Shown: positions 49,549 to 58,926, counted from the stretch's first letter. The stretch: 64,000 nucleotides of DNA from Pseudomonas putida (GCF_004357765.1 NZ_SMTE01000004.1:124001-188000), one strand, 5' to 3'. Notes: generated from the letters alone by a model not told the origin. Numbers and translations: made by a program.

Positions 49549-50028
49549 TCAGTCCTTCGCCCGCCGGGCCTTGAAGAACTCGCTCAGGATCTGACCGCAC
49601 TCCTGCGCCAGCACCCCACCTTCCACCATCACCCGATGGTTGAGGAAGCTTTGCCCGAAGAACTGCCCCTGACTCTGCACGATGCCCGCCTTGGGCTCCA
49701 GGGCTCCGTACACCACCCGCGCCACCCGCGCGTGCACGATGAGTCCTGCGCACATGCTGCAGGGTTCCAAGGTCACGTACAGGGTGCTGCCCGGCAGCCG
49801 ATAGTTGCTGGCAGCCTTGGCTGCGGCGCGAATGGCCACCATCTCGGCGTGGGCGCTGGGGTCGCTGTCGACGATCGGCCGGTTGAAGCCCTGACCGATC
49901 ACCTGACCATGCTGCACCAGTACCGCGCCCACCGGCACCTCGCCCATGGCCGCGCCCTCGGCGGCCAGCGCCAAGGCCAAGCGCATGAATTCCTGATCGC
50001 GGCTGCGATCGATGATCTGCGGACGCAT
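49549..50028 (-). CDS. tadA: tRNA adenosine-34 deaminase
   Basis: 159 residues: zinc-dependent deaminase with HAEMVAIRAAAKAASNYRL and PCSMCAGLIVHARVARVVYG, the HAE and PCxxC motifs. It converts A34 to inosine in tRNA-Arg(ACG). Its ATG at 50028 touches the stop of the multicopper oxidase gene upstream, so the two are co-transcribed. Confidence 0.97.
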   Translation of the reverse strand: MRPQIIDRSRDQEFMRLALALAAEGAAMGEVPVGAVLVQHGQVIGQGFNRPIVDSDPSAHAEMVAIRAAAKAASNYRLPGSTLYVTLEPCSMCAGLIVHARVARVVYGALEPKAGIVQSQGQFFGQSFLNHRVMVEGGVLAQECGQILSEFFKARRAKD

Positions 50029-51410
50029 CAGACCACCGCGATCGCGGCCATCAGACCGGTTTCCATATGGTCGATGACGTGGCAGTGGAACATCCAGGTG
50101 CCGGGGTTATCCGCCACCAACGCCACCTGAGCCCGCTCGTTCTTGCCCAGCAGGTAAGTGTCGGTGAACCACGGCTCCTTGATGTCGTGGCGGTTGGAGG
50201 CGATCACCTTGAAGCTCATGCCATGCAGGTGGATCGGATGCTGGTACTGGGTCATGTTCTTCAACTCGAAGATGTAGCTCTTGCCCTTCTGCAACGTGGC
50301 GATGGGGCGATCGGCGCAGGTCTTGTCGGTGATGTCCCAAGCCTGCCCATTGATCTGCCACAGGCTCGGCGGCTTGCCGTTGTCGGTATTGACCGAGACC
50401 TTGCCGACCCATTCGAAATTGAAGTTGAGCTTCTCGGCGTTGGCCAGGTCGGGCTCGGCGATGGGGTTGGCTGGCAGGGCTTTTGGCCAATCACCCGGGG
50501 CCTGGCTGCTGGCCACCGAACGCAGGGTGCCCAGGCGTACGAAACCGTCGCGCAAGGAGACCTCCTCACCGGCCTGGGGAATGCGGATCGCCAGGCAGAT
50601 GCGCATGCCCGGGCCAAGCCAGTACTCGTCGTCGAGCTTGCGCGGCGTCACCGGGTTGCCGTCCAGGGCATAGATCATCGCCTCGCAGTTGCCCTTGAGA
50701 TTGATGCGGTAAGTCCAGGTGTTGTCCAAGTTGAGCAGGCGCACCCGCACGACCTGACCGGCCGGTAATTCGGTGACCGAATCGGCCTGGCCGTTGATGG
50801 TGATCAGGCGGCCAGCGGTGCCGTTGCGGGCGGCTTCACGGGGAATGCTGAACGGCAGCCACGCACCCTGCTCGTCGACGTGCCAGTTCTTCAGGCTGAG
50901 CGTGCGTTCGTGCCTGAACCCGGTGGGCTCACGCTCCTCGACGATCAGCGGGCCGACCAGGCCACGGCCAAGCTCCTCGGAACTGCTGACGTGGGGGTGA
51001 TACCAATAGCTGCCAGCATCCGGCACCCGGAACTTGTAGTCGAAATACTCGCCAGGCTTGACCGGCAACTGCGAGACATAGGGCACCCCGTCCATCTCCA
51101 GCGGCAGGCGAATGCCGTGCCAGTGGATGGTGGTTTCCACCGGCAGCTGGTTGATGAAGCGCACCCGCAGCCAGGTACCCTGGCGCACGCGCAGTTCGGT
51201 GCCCGGTGCCGATGGACCGAAGGCCCAGGCCTCGGTTTTGAAGCCCGGCACCAGTTCCACCTCGAGGGGCGCAGCGATCAACTGGTAGTCATGCCCGGCA
51301 TTCTCATCCTCGACCTTGCCCAGCCAGTAGCGCGCCGCGCCGCCGGCGCCCAGGCCTACCACAGCCAGGCCACTGAGGCCCTTGAGGATTTGTCGTCGGG
51401 AGAAGGACAT
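50028..51410 (-). CDS. cumA: Multicopper oxidase (CumA-like), Tat-exported
   Basis: 460 residues with a Tat signal (SFSRRQILKGLSGLAVVGLG) and four copper-binding blocks: TIHWHGIRLP, SYWYHPHV, HPIHLHGMSF and MFHCHVIDHMETGLM. This is a three-domain, laccase-like oxidase. A protein of this type, CumA, was linked to Mn(II) oxidation in P. putida GB-1, and there cumA is followed by a second gene; the link to Mn oxidation in other strains has been questioned. Start at 51410. The long upstream frame is not used. Confidence 0.82.
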   Translation of the reverse strand: MSFSRRQILKGLSGLAVVGLGAGGAARYWLGKVEDENAGHDYQLIAAPLEVELVPGFKTEAWAFGPSAPGTELRVRQGTWLRVRFINQLPVETTIHWHGIRLPLEMDGVPYVSQLPVKPGEYFDYKFRVPDAGSYWYHPHVSSSEELGRGLVGPLIVEEREPTGFRHERTLSLKNWHVDEQGAWLPFSIPREAARNGTAGRLITINGQADSVTELPAGQVVRVRLLNLDNTWTYRINLKGNCEAMIYALDGNPVTPRKLDDEYWLGPGMRICLAIRIPQAGEEVSLRDGFVRLGTLRSVASSQAPGDWPKALPANPIAEPDLANAEKLNFNFEWVGKVSVNTDNGKPPSLWQINGQAWDITDKTCADRPIATLQKGKSYIFELKNMTQYQHPIHLHGMSFKVIASNRHDIKEPWFTDTYLLGKNERAQVALVADNPGTWMFHCHVIDHMETGLMAAIAVV

Positions 51411-51621
51411 CGGTGCGGGTACCTCGTTTGTACGGTCAACCTGCCAGCAGCGCTGGCGATGAAGGGCGAACACGATACACCTGCAATTGAGAAATATTAA
51501 GTGAAGGATTGTCACAACAGGACTCGCCTGCACAAGCCGGCAGGCTCGCCAAGCCCTCGCAAAGGGTCCACACTCAGGGCGCACCCTCTGCGTGAGCCCG
51601 CAGCCCGACAAGGAGGCTTGA

Positions 51622-52887
51622 ATGCCGCGCTGGCAATGGATACTCGCTCAGTTCACCCGCCGTCTCTGGGTTCGCGCAACGCTCATCGGCATGTTGGGCG
51701 TCGCCGCCGCCCTGCTGGCGGCCCTCGTCGAACGCTTCATACCCTGGCTTCCAGCCAGCCAGATCGGCGCCGATGCGGTCTATGACATCCTCACCATCAT
51801 CGCCTCGAGCATGCTGGCGGTGACCACCTTCTCACTCAGCGTCATGACCTCGGCCTATGGATCGGCTGCCAGCAACGTCACACCTCGCGCCACTCGCCTG
51901 CTGATGGAAGACAGCCTGACCCAGAACGTGCTGTCGACCTTCATCGGATCGTTCTTGTTCAGCATGGTGGGGATCGTGGTGCTGAAGACCGGCGCCTACG
52001 GCGACCGGGGTCGGTTCGTGCTGTTCCTGGTGACGGTCGCGGTCATCGTGCTGATCGTGGTATCCCTGCTGCGCTGGATCGACCACCTGACACGGCTGGG
52101 TCAGGTGGGCGAAACCACGCGCAGGGTCGAGCAGGCGACCCGCGAGGCGATCGCCAGGCGCCGCGATGCACCTTGCCTGGGAGGACTACCGCTGCTTCGC
52201 GATGCGCTGCCCGCCGATGCGCTGGCCGTCCGTGCCAGCACTATAGGCTACGTGCAGTTCATCGATATGGAGGCGTTGTCGCTTTGTGCCGAACGTCACC
52301 AGGGCTTCGTTCAGGTCGTGGCAATCCCCGGTACGTTCGTGCACGACGGCTCGCCACTGGCCTGGTTCAGCGCGACGCCGGGCAATGCAGACCTCGAAAC
52401 CGTGACCGATGCAGTGCGCAGCGCCTTCTCGATCGGCGATGAACGCAGCTACGATCAAGACCCCCGCTTCGGCCTGATGGTGATGAGCGAAATCGCTTGC
52501 CGGGCGCTCTCCCCTGCTGTGAATGATCACGGCACCGCCATCGATGTGATCGGTCGCCTGGCACGCCTGCTGAGCCTGCTTGCCACCGCCCCGGAAGCGG
52601 ATGCAGAGCCGATCGCCTTTCCCAAGGTCCAGGTCGCCGCGCTGGCCATCGATGACCTGTTCGAAGATGCGTTCATGCTGATAGCACGGGATGGCGCCGG
52701 CCAGGTCGAGATCCAGCTGCGCTTGCAGAAGTGCCTGCAGGCGCTGGCCCTGCAAGGTGATGCGGCATTTCGCAGTGCGGCACTGCAACAGGCGGCGCTG
52801 GCCTTGGAGCGGGCCAATGGGGCGCTGCCACTGGAGGCGGAAAAACAACGCCTGCGCCGGGCGATCGATATGGCGGCCAACCCCTGA
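51622..52887 (+). CDS. DUF2254 membrane protein
   Basis: 421 residues. Four hydrophobic segments occupy the first about 150 residues (ATLIGMLGVAAALLAALVER, IASSMLAVTTFSLSVMTSAY, LSTFIGSFLFSMVGIVVL, FVLFLVTVAVIVLIVVSLL). The cytosolic rest contains RIGYVQFIDMEAL-type and SPAVNDHGTAIDVI stretches typical of DUF2254. Function unknown. GGAGG lies 9 bases before the ATG. Confidence 0.88.
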   Translation: MPRWQWILAQFTRRLWVRATLIGMLGVAAALLAALVERFIPWLPASQIGADAVYDILTIIASSMLAVTTFSLSVMTSAYGSAASNVTPRATRLLMEDSLTQNVLSTFIGSFLFSMVGIVVLKTGAYGDRGRFVLFLVTVAVIVLIVVSLLRWIDHLTRLGQVGETTRRVEQATREAIARRRDAPCLGGLPLLRDALPADALAVRASTIGYVQFIDMEALSLCAERHQGFVQVVAIPGTFVHDGSPLAWFSATPGNADLETVTDAVRSAFSIGDERSYDQDPRFGLMVMSEIACRALSPAVNDHGTAIDVIGRLARLLSLLATAPEADAEPIAFPKVQVAALAIDDLFEDAFMLIARDGAGQVEIQLRLQKCLQALALQGDAAFRSAALQQAALALERANGALPLEAEKQRLRRAIDMAANP

Positions 52888-53068
52888 GACCTTGCCGGCA
52901 GGTGCTGGTGCCAAACAACGAAGAGCCCGTACTCCTCGACCGGGTTCGCGCCTTCGCTCAATGCATCACCACTTGCTCTCAAAAGGCTCACGACAGGCAC
53001 TAGCTATCTACTGCCTTACCCGCCTGACTGCGGAGGAACCTGAGTTTCCACCTGTCCGAGGAAACCCC

Positions 53069-56038
53069 ATGCCCCTCCCCCAAGCCCAACAAACCGCTCG
53101 CCAGCACCTGAAGCAGCAGGCCAACCTCCTGGTTCCTGACTGCCCGGACATGCGCCAGATGGCCCGCGATGTCGCGCAGTCGCTCCTGGCGCAGCACCAC
53201 CAGGGTACGCTGGACCCCGATCATGTCTTTCTCAATCGCTTCCATACCGCGCAAAGCAGCCCACGCACCTTCAGCGGCTGGCAGCACTACGAAACACCCT
53301 ACCAATCGCTGACCCTCCCGCAACTGGTGATGCAGCGCTTCGACGTACACGACCAAGACAACGCCGACCTGCTCAGCTACCTGACGGGTTTCTACAAGGA
53401 CGGCGTGGAAAAGGACGTCTTCGATGAACACAATGAAGTCCCTATCGCCCCCGGCGACATACTCGAAGCCTTCTGGGAGCTGGATTTCAGCCAAGCATTC
53501 AAGCACAAGTGCGATGCGTTCTGGCAGGCCCATGCCGACAGCTTTCGCCTGCTGGCCAAAGTCAACTTCCTGGGGAAAGTCTTCGAAACCCTCGACGGCG
53601 ACGACCCCGCCTTGGCCAAGCGGGCCCTCGAAGTCGCCCAGGCACTAACGGGCATCGAGACCTGGCCACCGACACTCGAACAACTGAACCGCCGCGTGAC
53701 ACCCGCCTCCGGCTACCGCCTTTGCACCTTCGACATCGGTGGCCATGTCGCCAGTGATATCCTGCGCGTGGAAATGGCCGATGGCGCACAACTGCTGTAC
53801 ATCCCTGGCGAGGATCACCCGCTGCACCTGTTCCCAGACCGCCAGGCGCTCTACTGGTGGGTGTTGATGAACACCAACCAGGCCGATAATCGCGCCAGGT
53901 TCATGACCCACTTCCCAATGGCCAGCCACGCCGAAAAGGGCAGCGATGTCGGGCTGAACCACCTGCTCGATTTGCTGTTCTTCCATTGGGGCGGGCAATA
54001 CCCGAGAATCCTTGACCAGCGCGATACGACGCTCCCGGGCGACGCCTTCGATCATCTGCGCGACAGCGCGCGCCAACGCATGCACGATGACGCCGACTTC
54101 GCATTGCGCTCCAATGCCGACCTGAGAAAGCAGTTGTGGATCGGCTACCTCAAGGCGTTCGGTCAAACCTTCGGCCCAATGGCCGGCGTGGACTGGCCCG
54201 TGACCCTGGCTGTCGTCGGGGCTGGGCTCGCCGAAACCGGCCTGAACATCGACCAGGCCATCACCGGCCACACCACGGCCGAGCGCCAGGCCGGCGTGCT
54301 CGGGGCGGTATTCGCCGCCATCGACACCCTGTTCAACGCAACCTTCCTGCTGGGTGAGTCCCCCAGTACCCTGGCGGAGCTGGGAGAAACCACGCAGGGC
54401 ATCCCTGCGGAGAAGCCACTGCCATCGGCGGAAGATGCCCCCGCCACCCCTGCAGAACTGCGGACCTGGGTTCCGGAACCCTTCAAGCCCATCGCGCAGC
54501 CAGAGCTACTGAACGCGTTCGAGGCCAACGTGATCTTGTATGGCGAGCCAGGCACTGGTGAGATGGCGGGCATCTTCCTGCAGGAGGGCAAGTTCTATGC
54601 AGAAATCGACGGTATCCCCTATCAGGTTCGCTACATCGGGGAAACGCGCAGTTGGGTGGTGATCGATCCGGAGAACCCTTACTCGTTCTACCGCAACGTG
54701 CCGATCGAGCAAAGCGCCGAAGGCTCCTGGCAGCCGCTGGCCCGCCCCGATCTGATCGGCGAAGGGATGCCGCGCAAGCTGCTCAGCCTATGGGGGCGCA
54801 CGACGGCGGCCGAGCTGCCGGCCCTGCCCGCGACGCCCTACGAGATACCGTCCGGTATGCGCTCGACGCTGGCACCGGCAATCCTTTCGAGCGACGACCG
54901 GGCATTCAGCGGTGTCTTCGGTAGCATGAACCCAAGCAAAGAGGAAGCGTTCGTCGAGTTCAGAAGGCTTCGCGATCAGTTGCTGGCCGATACCAACGAG
55001 TACTTCATCGACCCCCAATTACCTGCCCGTCCAGAGATCCCCACCCTGCCCGCCGAGGCCAGCCCGAAACAGCTGATCGCCAGTGTCTACGAACGCAGCA
55101 ACGGCCTGGTCATTGGCGAGTCGCACTCTCAAACGGGCAGTAAACGCTTCCTGATCGACAACATGGCGTTATTGAAGAAGCAGAAAGTCAGGGTGCTGTA
55201 CATGGAGCACGTCATGACCGACTTCCATCAGGCGGACCTGGACCTGTTCCACAAGACAGGAGAAATGCCGGAAAACCTGAAGACCTACGTCAGCGCCCAG
55301 GACATCGGGCACGCTACCGACCGCGCCAACGGCTACACCTTCATGCAGGTGCTGACCACCGCCCAGAAGAACGGCATCCGCATCCAGGCCATCGACTGCC
55401 TGGCCAGCTACCGCCAGGCCTGGATGCGTTCGCCGGGACCGCTGACACGCCAACGAATGATGAATTTCTACGCCCACCGCATCATCGAGGCCGACCAGGC
55501 AACGCGGGGTGCCAGCAGATGGGTGGCGCTGGTCGGCAACTCGCACTCCAATACCTTCGAAGGCGTTCCGGGCCTGAGCGAGATCGAAGGGGCAATCGGG
55601 CTGCGTTTCGAGGACGTTCCCGCTGGCCAGCCCTATCGAATAGGTGAAGATCCCGGGCTTTCGATCACCCAGGGCAACGCCACGGCACAACGCGTGAAGG
55701 GCGACCTGCGCGTGCAAGCGGCGGTGAGACCTCGCCCACGCCTTGGAAGCGACCTGCGCGCACAGGCTGCCGTGGGCGGTCGACCGCTGTCTGGAAGCGA
55801 CCTGGAACGCGCATTGACACCCCCGGGCAACTTCACGTTCAAGGAGATCGACGGGGAAATGAACCTGATACACCGAAGCAAAGACGGGCAACTGAAGTAC
55901 ACCCCCCTTCGACGGGACGCCAGGTATTTCTATATCGACAGGCCTGAATGGCCATGGATCAGCGGCCGGCGACTGGAAAGCCTGGGGCAGATGAAGGGCC
56001 TGCTTTCCCGTCGCGGCTTAACGTACGTCGAGGTGTGA
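53069..56038 (+). CDS. Large putative toxin with DUF6543-like N-terminus and Tiki/ChaN-like effector domain
   Basis: 989 residues, no signal peptide. The first about 550 residues resemble the N-terminal region of Pseudomonas dermonecrotic/membrane-targeted toxins (YLTGFYKDGVEKDVFDEHN, FDIGGHVASDILRVEMADGA). The next part (about 540-640) has a KFYAEIDGIPYQVRYIGETR repeat-like segment. From about residue 660 a Tiki/ChaN/EreA-like domain follows: GLVIGESHSQTGSKRFLIDN (about 680), YMEHVMTDFHQADLDLF (about 710) and VALVGNSHSNTFEG (about 822), a GESH...E..H...GNSH pattern expected in metal-dependent hydrolases of this superfamily. Near the C-terminus a 17-residue unit occurs twice (DLRVQAAVRPRP / DLRAQAAVGGRP). 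GAGGAAA precedes the ATG. No immunity gene is obvious. Target unknown. Confidence 0.72.
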   Translation: MPLPQAQQTARQHLKQQANLLVPDCPDMRQMARDVAQSLLAQHHQGTLDPDHVFLNRFHTAQSSPRTFSGWQHYETPYQSLTLPQLVMQRFDVHDQDNADLLSYLTGFYKDGVEKDVFDEHNEVPIAPGDILEAFWELDFSQAFKHKCDAFWQAHADSFRLLAKVNFLGKVFETLDGDDPALAKRALEVAQALTGIETWPPTLEQLNRRVTPASGYRLCTFDIGGHVASDILRVEMADGAQLLYIPGEDHPLHLFPDRQALYWWVLMNTNQADNRARFMTHFPMASHAEKGSDVGLNHLLDLLFFHWGGQYPRILDQRDTTLPGDAFDHLRDSARQRMHDDADFALRSNADLRKQLWIGYLKAFGQTFGPMAGVDWPVTLAVVGAGLAETGLNIDQAITGHTTAERQAGVLGAVFAAIDTLFNATFLLGESPSTLAELGETTQGIPAEKPLPSAEDAPATPAELRTWVPEPFKPIAQPELLNAFEANVILYGEPGTGEMAGIFLQEGKFYAEIDGIPYQVRYIGETRSWVVIDPENPYSFYRNVPIEQSAEGSWQPLARPDLIGEGMPRKLLSLWGRTTAAELPALPATPYEIPSGMRSTLAPAILSSDDRAFSGVFGSMNPSKEEAFVEFRRLRDQLLADTNEYFIDPQLPARPEIPTLPAEASPKQLIASVYERSNGLVIGESHSQTGSKRFLIDNMALLKKQKVRVLYMEHVMTDFHQADLDLFHKTGEMPENLKTYVSAQDIGHATDRANGYTFMQVLTTAQKNGIRIQAIDCLASYRQAWMRSPGPLTRQRMMNFYAHRIIEADQATRGASRWVALVGNSHSNTFEGVPGLSEIEGAIGLRFEDVPAGQPYRIGEDPGLSITQGNATAQRVKGDLRVQAAVRPRPRLGSDLRAQAAVGGRPLSGSDLERALTPPGNFTFKEIDGEMNLIHRSKDGQLKYTPLRRDARYFYIDRPEWPWISGRRLESLGQMKGLLSRRGLTYVEV

Positions 56039-56054
56039 CTCATCGATGCAAAAA

Positions 56055-56076
56055 GGGCGCCTCGCGGCGCCCTCTT
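56055..56076 (+). terminator. Terminator after the toxin gene
   Basis: GGGCGCC TCGC GGCGCCC, a 7-bp perfect stem with a 4-base loop, followed by TCTTCGTT, 17 bases after the stop codon. Last clear chromosomal feature before the island. Confidence 0.8.
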
Positions 56077-56084
56077 CGTTCAAC

Positions 56085-56099
56085 TCATTCCCACTCATT
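56085..56099. other. Possible attachment-site-like motif
   Basis: TCATTCCCACTCATT reads on the minus strand AATGAGTGGGAATGA, close to the 3' end of guaA (…GAGTGGGAATGA) used as target by many guaA-specific integrases. No guaA gene is present here, and no second copy was found in the window, so the assignment is weak. Confidence 0.25.
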
Positions 56100-56183
56100 A
56101 TCAATAGAGACTATAAAGGCATACAAATCAACTACTTAATACACAATAAATCACCAGCACCATGAAAAAAACCATGCTCAGCT

Positions 56184-57221
56184 TTACGTATCAAGCATAT
56201 CCCACTCATCTCCGAGCACCCAGCGTATTGCTGATAGCTTCCCATTGACCATTCCCCACTCAAAGTCAGACCAAGGCCCCAACTCTGCGATGCCAACCTC
56301 TTCCTCGGCTCTTTTCATGGAGGCAAGCATCCCCTCCCAAATGGTATCTACCAGGAGGTTGCGCCGATCTTCCGGAGTGGCTTGGTCCCAAATTTCTTTG
56401 GTCACAAGCTTCTCTTCACCGTCTTCGACGCGAGCGATAATATTCCACTTTCTGTTGTACCAAACTTGCGTAGTCAGCTTATTTTCTGCCTCAAGCAGTT
56501 CAGATAGCTGCCGAGGGTCTTGACTGAACTCACGCTCGAATCGTGTTTCTTCGATCAGGTCGCTTGCAAACTCGCTGAGAAGCGTACTTAGGTTGGTTTC
56601 GTATCGTGACCTCACACCATCAAAAAGCGAAGTCAAATCGGGATGCGGGACACGCGTGTCAGCCCCCTTTTGGCTAAAGTCGTGGATGTTATGGGTCACG
56701 AAGGCAAACACGTCATCTTCTGTGCGCTCGGCTATCGCATCAATGTAAGTCTCGATGATGATCGCATCGCCAATTCCATTCATTTGCCGGTGAAATGGGG
56801 CTACCTTGGCAATAGCCCGATCCGCCGCACGCAACTTGATGCTATCGCTGACCGGGACGGGTGAGGTTTCCCCGAACAGCTTTTCGATCAGTTCCACTGC
56901 CTCATTCACAGCCTCTCCGCCAGTAGCGACTCGATGGTCGACTTCGTTCAGCTGTCTCAGCGTGGCATCTCGCCCTTCCTCGGGGGCGAATTGCATAATT
57001 GCCTCCCTGACACGCTTGAAATGACTGGAAAGGCTGGCTCGACTTGCCGCCATGACTCGGTCCCGATTACGAGCAAATTCGTCAACGATGATCTGCGGCA
57101 TGATCAGAACGACGTCACCTGATTGAGCCATCGCGGACAGCGCGTCCAGCAAAGGTAGGTGTCTGGGGTCTTTCGTAAGATCAAGCCATACAGATGTATC
57201 GATCAACAGGTTCAATCTCAT
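56184..57221 (-). CDS. PIN-domain protein (DUF4935-like), likely toxin or RNase
   Basis: 345 residues. The N-terminal PIN domain begins NLLIDTSVWLDLTKDP with the first acidic residue at D8; further acids lie in IVDEFARNRD, GDAIIIETYIDAI and FAFVTHNIHDFS. A further roughly 140 residues follow (LLSEFASDLIEETRFEREF, then WNIIARVEDGEEKLVTKEIW), longer than VapC-type toxins (about 130). PIN proteins are usually metal-dependent RNases. The start overlaps the stop of a short gene upstream by 4 bases (ATGA), so the pair is translationally coupled. Confidence 0.78.
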   Translation of the reverse strand: MRLNLLIDTSVWLDLTKDPRHLPLLDALSAMAQSGDVVLIMPQIIVDEFARNRDRVMAASRASLSSHFKRVREAIMQFAPEEGRDATLRQLNEVDHRVATGGEAVNEAVELIEKLFGETSPVPVSDSIKLRAADRAIAKVAPFHRQMNGIGDAIIIETYIDAIAERTEDDVFAFVTHNIHDFSQKGADTRVPHPDLTSLFDGVRSRYETNLSTLLSEFASDLIEETRFEREFSQDPRQLSELLEAENKLTTQVWYNRKWNIIARVEDGEEKLVTKEIWDQATPEDRRNLLVDTIWEGMLASMKRAEEEVGIAELGPWSDFEWGMVNGKLSAIRWVLGDEWDMLDT

Positions 57222-57412
57222 TCGCGCTCACTCCATGTCGTGCCGACCTTTACTGTGGAATCCTTTGCAACCACCTTTTGCAGTTGACGTAACAGGACGG
57301 CACATTCGGCGGGGTCACCGCCGCTACGTACTTCGGCGAGCAACGCTTCTGCATAGGCCGGCTGGGCCTGGAAATAGGCAATCATAGCCTCATCATGCGG
57401 CCTATCTTTCAT
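57218..57412 (-). CDS. Short antitoxin-like protein upstream of the PIN gene
   Basis: 64 residues: MKDRPHDEAMIAYFQAQPAY, then LLAEVRSGGDPAECAVLLRQ. This matches the N-terminal half of HI1420/HigA-like addiction-module antidotes, which continue with a helix-turn-helix; here the protein ends after KVVAKDSTVKVG with an unrelated tail and no HTH. It may be a trimmed antitoxin or a regulator partner of the PIN protein. ATGA overlap with the PIN start supports a shared function. Confidence 0.6.
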   Translation of the reverse strand: MKDRPHDEAMIAYFQAQPAYAEALLAEVRSGGDPAECAVLLRQLQKVVAKDSTVKVGTTWSERE

Positions 57413-57699
57413 TGGCGTTCACCCCCTCACAAAGAGCGTCGTTCCTGTGCCTGCCTACGGAACCACACCAGCTAGACCCGCATACTAGCGTCCTTGCAAC
57501 CTTGTTTCACGCTGAAAACCGTGCTCCGCATCCTATTGCGGCGGAACAGATATCGATTAGCGATCTACTCTCGGCAGATAGGCTTTTACAGGGTCTAACT
57601 GATCCATTAGCTCGCGCACATGACTAAAACAAATGATAGCCTCGTGATATCATCCTTTCCACCCAAGTACTGCATAATCGTGTGGTGAAAGGAGTCAAG
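57413..57699. promoter_or_regulatory. Divergent promoter region between the PIN pair and the defence operon
   Basis: 287 bases serving two divergent transcripts. An inverted repeat ATGATA-N9-TATCAT lies close to the first ATG of the plus-strand operon, about 50 bases upstream, and TGATATCA within it is itself palindromic; it is a candidate operator. AAAGGAG before the ATG at 57700 is a strong ribosome site. No -10/-35 pair was assigned. Confidence 0.45.
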
Positions 57700-58926
57700 A
57701 TGAGCGACGAGGAAGCAAGCAAGTACCCGCATAGCGCTATTTCGACTTGGAGTGGATTCGTCTACCAAGGCAAAGTAGCGCTTTATCATTGCCTGAAACT
57801 GATCAATCAGGGCGACTGTGATTTCCAGCTACAGCTCGACAGCACAGACGATTTCGCCATTTATAAAAACAATAAATTAATAAGCGCCCATCAGGTAAAA
57901 GCCAAAATTGGTGATTATCGCAGCAACTATAAGGACGCTTTAAAAAAGTCAGCTGCAATTGAGCTCGACAGAATTGCAGGAACCAAAAGATATTTTCACA
58001 TATCCCAACCCATCAACGATAATAGCGACTACGTAGACGCCAATCACGAGCGAGTTGAATTTTATGCATATGGTGACCTTCGCCACTGCGAGCTTGACAA
58101 GATTGAAGAGCTAACAAAACAGGTAATCAAGGAAATTTATACCCGACAAGCTATAGTTTACGAGGATAACCTTGTAGACTCTAACTACTGCCTACTATCT
58201 GACAAAATTAGCTCTCAAGCGCTAGTAATTCACGCGAAAATACAAAATGAAGGTGACGCTCAGCGTATCGCAGCTTATGAGCATCGGGTGCCTGCGGAAA
58301 GCATTCTTAAAGACATATTGGACGCGAATCCATACGAAAGAAAAGACTATTATGCAATCGAGCTGAAGGCACGCCTCCATACCCACTTGGAAGAAAGGTT
58401 AGCTGAATCGCTCCCAGGTATGTCGGACGCAGCGTACGAAAGAGCCCGACGTATCTACGAGCTTATAAGACTCTCTGAGGGTGGCGACTTCAAAATACTT
58501 TGCCAACTTATGAAGCCATCAGAAAAGTTCTCACGCATCCAAAGCTCAGATATACGCCGATACTCAGACCTTCTACACACAATCAATATTGAGCCTATTC
58601 TAAAACGACTACCACACTACTTAGATAGCGACAATAAATTTTATGCACCAACAGCACTATATTTACCAGAACCAACAGACAAAAAATACTGCACCTCTGA
58701 GATCATCGCAGAAATAAAAGATAATGACGATCTAGGCAGGCTACTTTTCGAATTTAACAATCTAATTGCAGCTAAGGCCAACGAGAGCTTCACAATCGAT
58801 ACAAAGTACACAAATTGCTTCGATACAATCTCCACTGACGATCAAAACCGCATCGACAGCAATATTACCAAAAGTTTGTGCATCAGCATTTTAACAAAAG
58901 ACGACGCAGAGGCTCGACTTAAATGA
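57700..58926 (+). CDS. ABC-three-component / Lamassu-like effector with N-terminal PD-(D/E)XK nuclease-like domain (LmuA/DdmA-like)
   Basis: 408 residues. The N-terminus has the pattern seen in Cap4/DUF4297-type nucleases: SGFVYQGKVALYHCLKL (residues 18-34), then an acidic DSTDDFAIYKN (47-57) and SAHQVKAKIGDY with Q65-x-K67, fitting a PD-(D/E)XK catalytic core. The rest is a helical region (about 200-408) that would bind the SMC-like partner. The next gene starts inside its stop codon (ATGA). A GTG 6 codons upstream is less likely because AAAGGAG sits right before 57700. In V. cholerae DdmABC and in Lamassu, such an effector is unleashed on plasmid or phage DNA; that role is inferred here. 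Confidence 0.75.
   Translation: MSDEEASKYPHSAISTWSGFVYQGKVALYHCLKLINQGDCDFQLQLDSTDDFAIYKNNKLISAHQVKAKIGDYRSNYKDALKKSAAIELDRIAGTKRYFHISQPINDNSDYVDANHERVEFYAYGDLRHCELDKIEELTKQVIKEIYTRQAIVYEDNLVDSNYCLLSDKISSQALVIHAKIQNEGDAQRIAAYEHRVPAESILKDILDANPYERKDYYAIELKARLHTHLEERLAESLPGMSDAAYERARRIYELIRLSEGGDFKILCQLMKPSEKFSRIQSSDIRRYSDLLHTINIEPILKRLPHYLDSDNKFYAPTALYLPEPTDKKYCTSEIIAEIKDNDDLGRLLFEFNNLIAAKANESFTIDTKYTNCFDTISTDDQNRIDSNITKSLCISILTKDDAEARLK

Noticed and set aside
52691-53068. Longer in-frame extension of the toxin gene to 52691
   Set aside because: The extra part overlaps the DUF2254 gene on the same strand; the ATG at 53069 has a good ribosome site and the expected family start.
56184-56210. 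A second stretch similar to the att-like motif (ATCCCACTCATC) at the 3' end of the PIN gene
   Set aside because: It encodes the PIN C-terminus (DEWDMLDT) and matches only by chance; no duplication boundary is seen.
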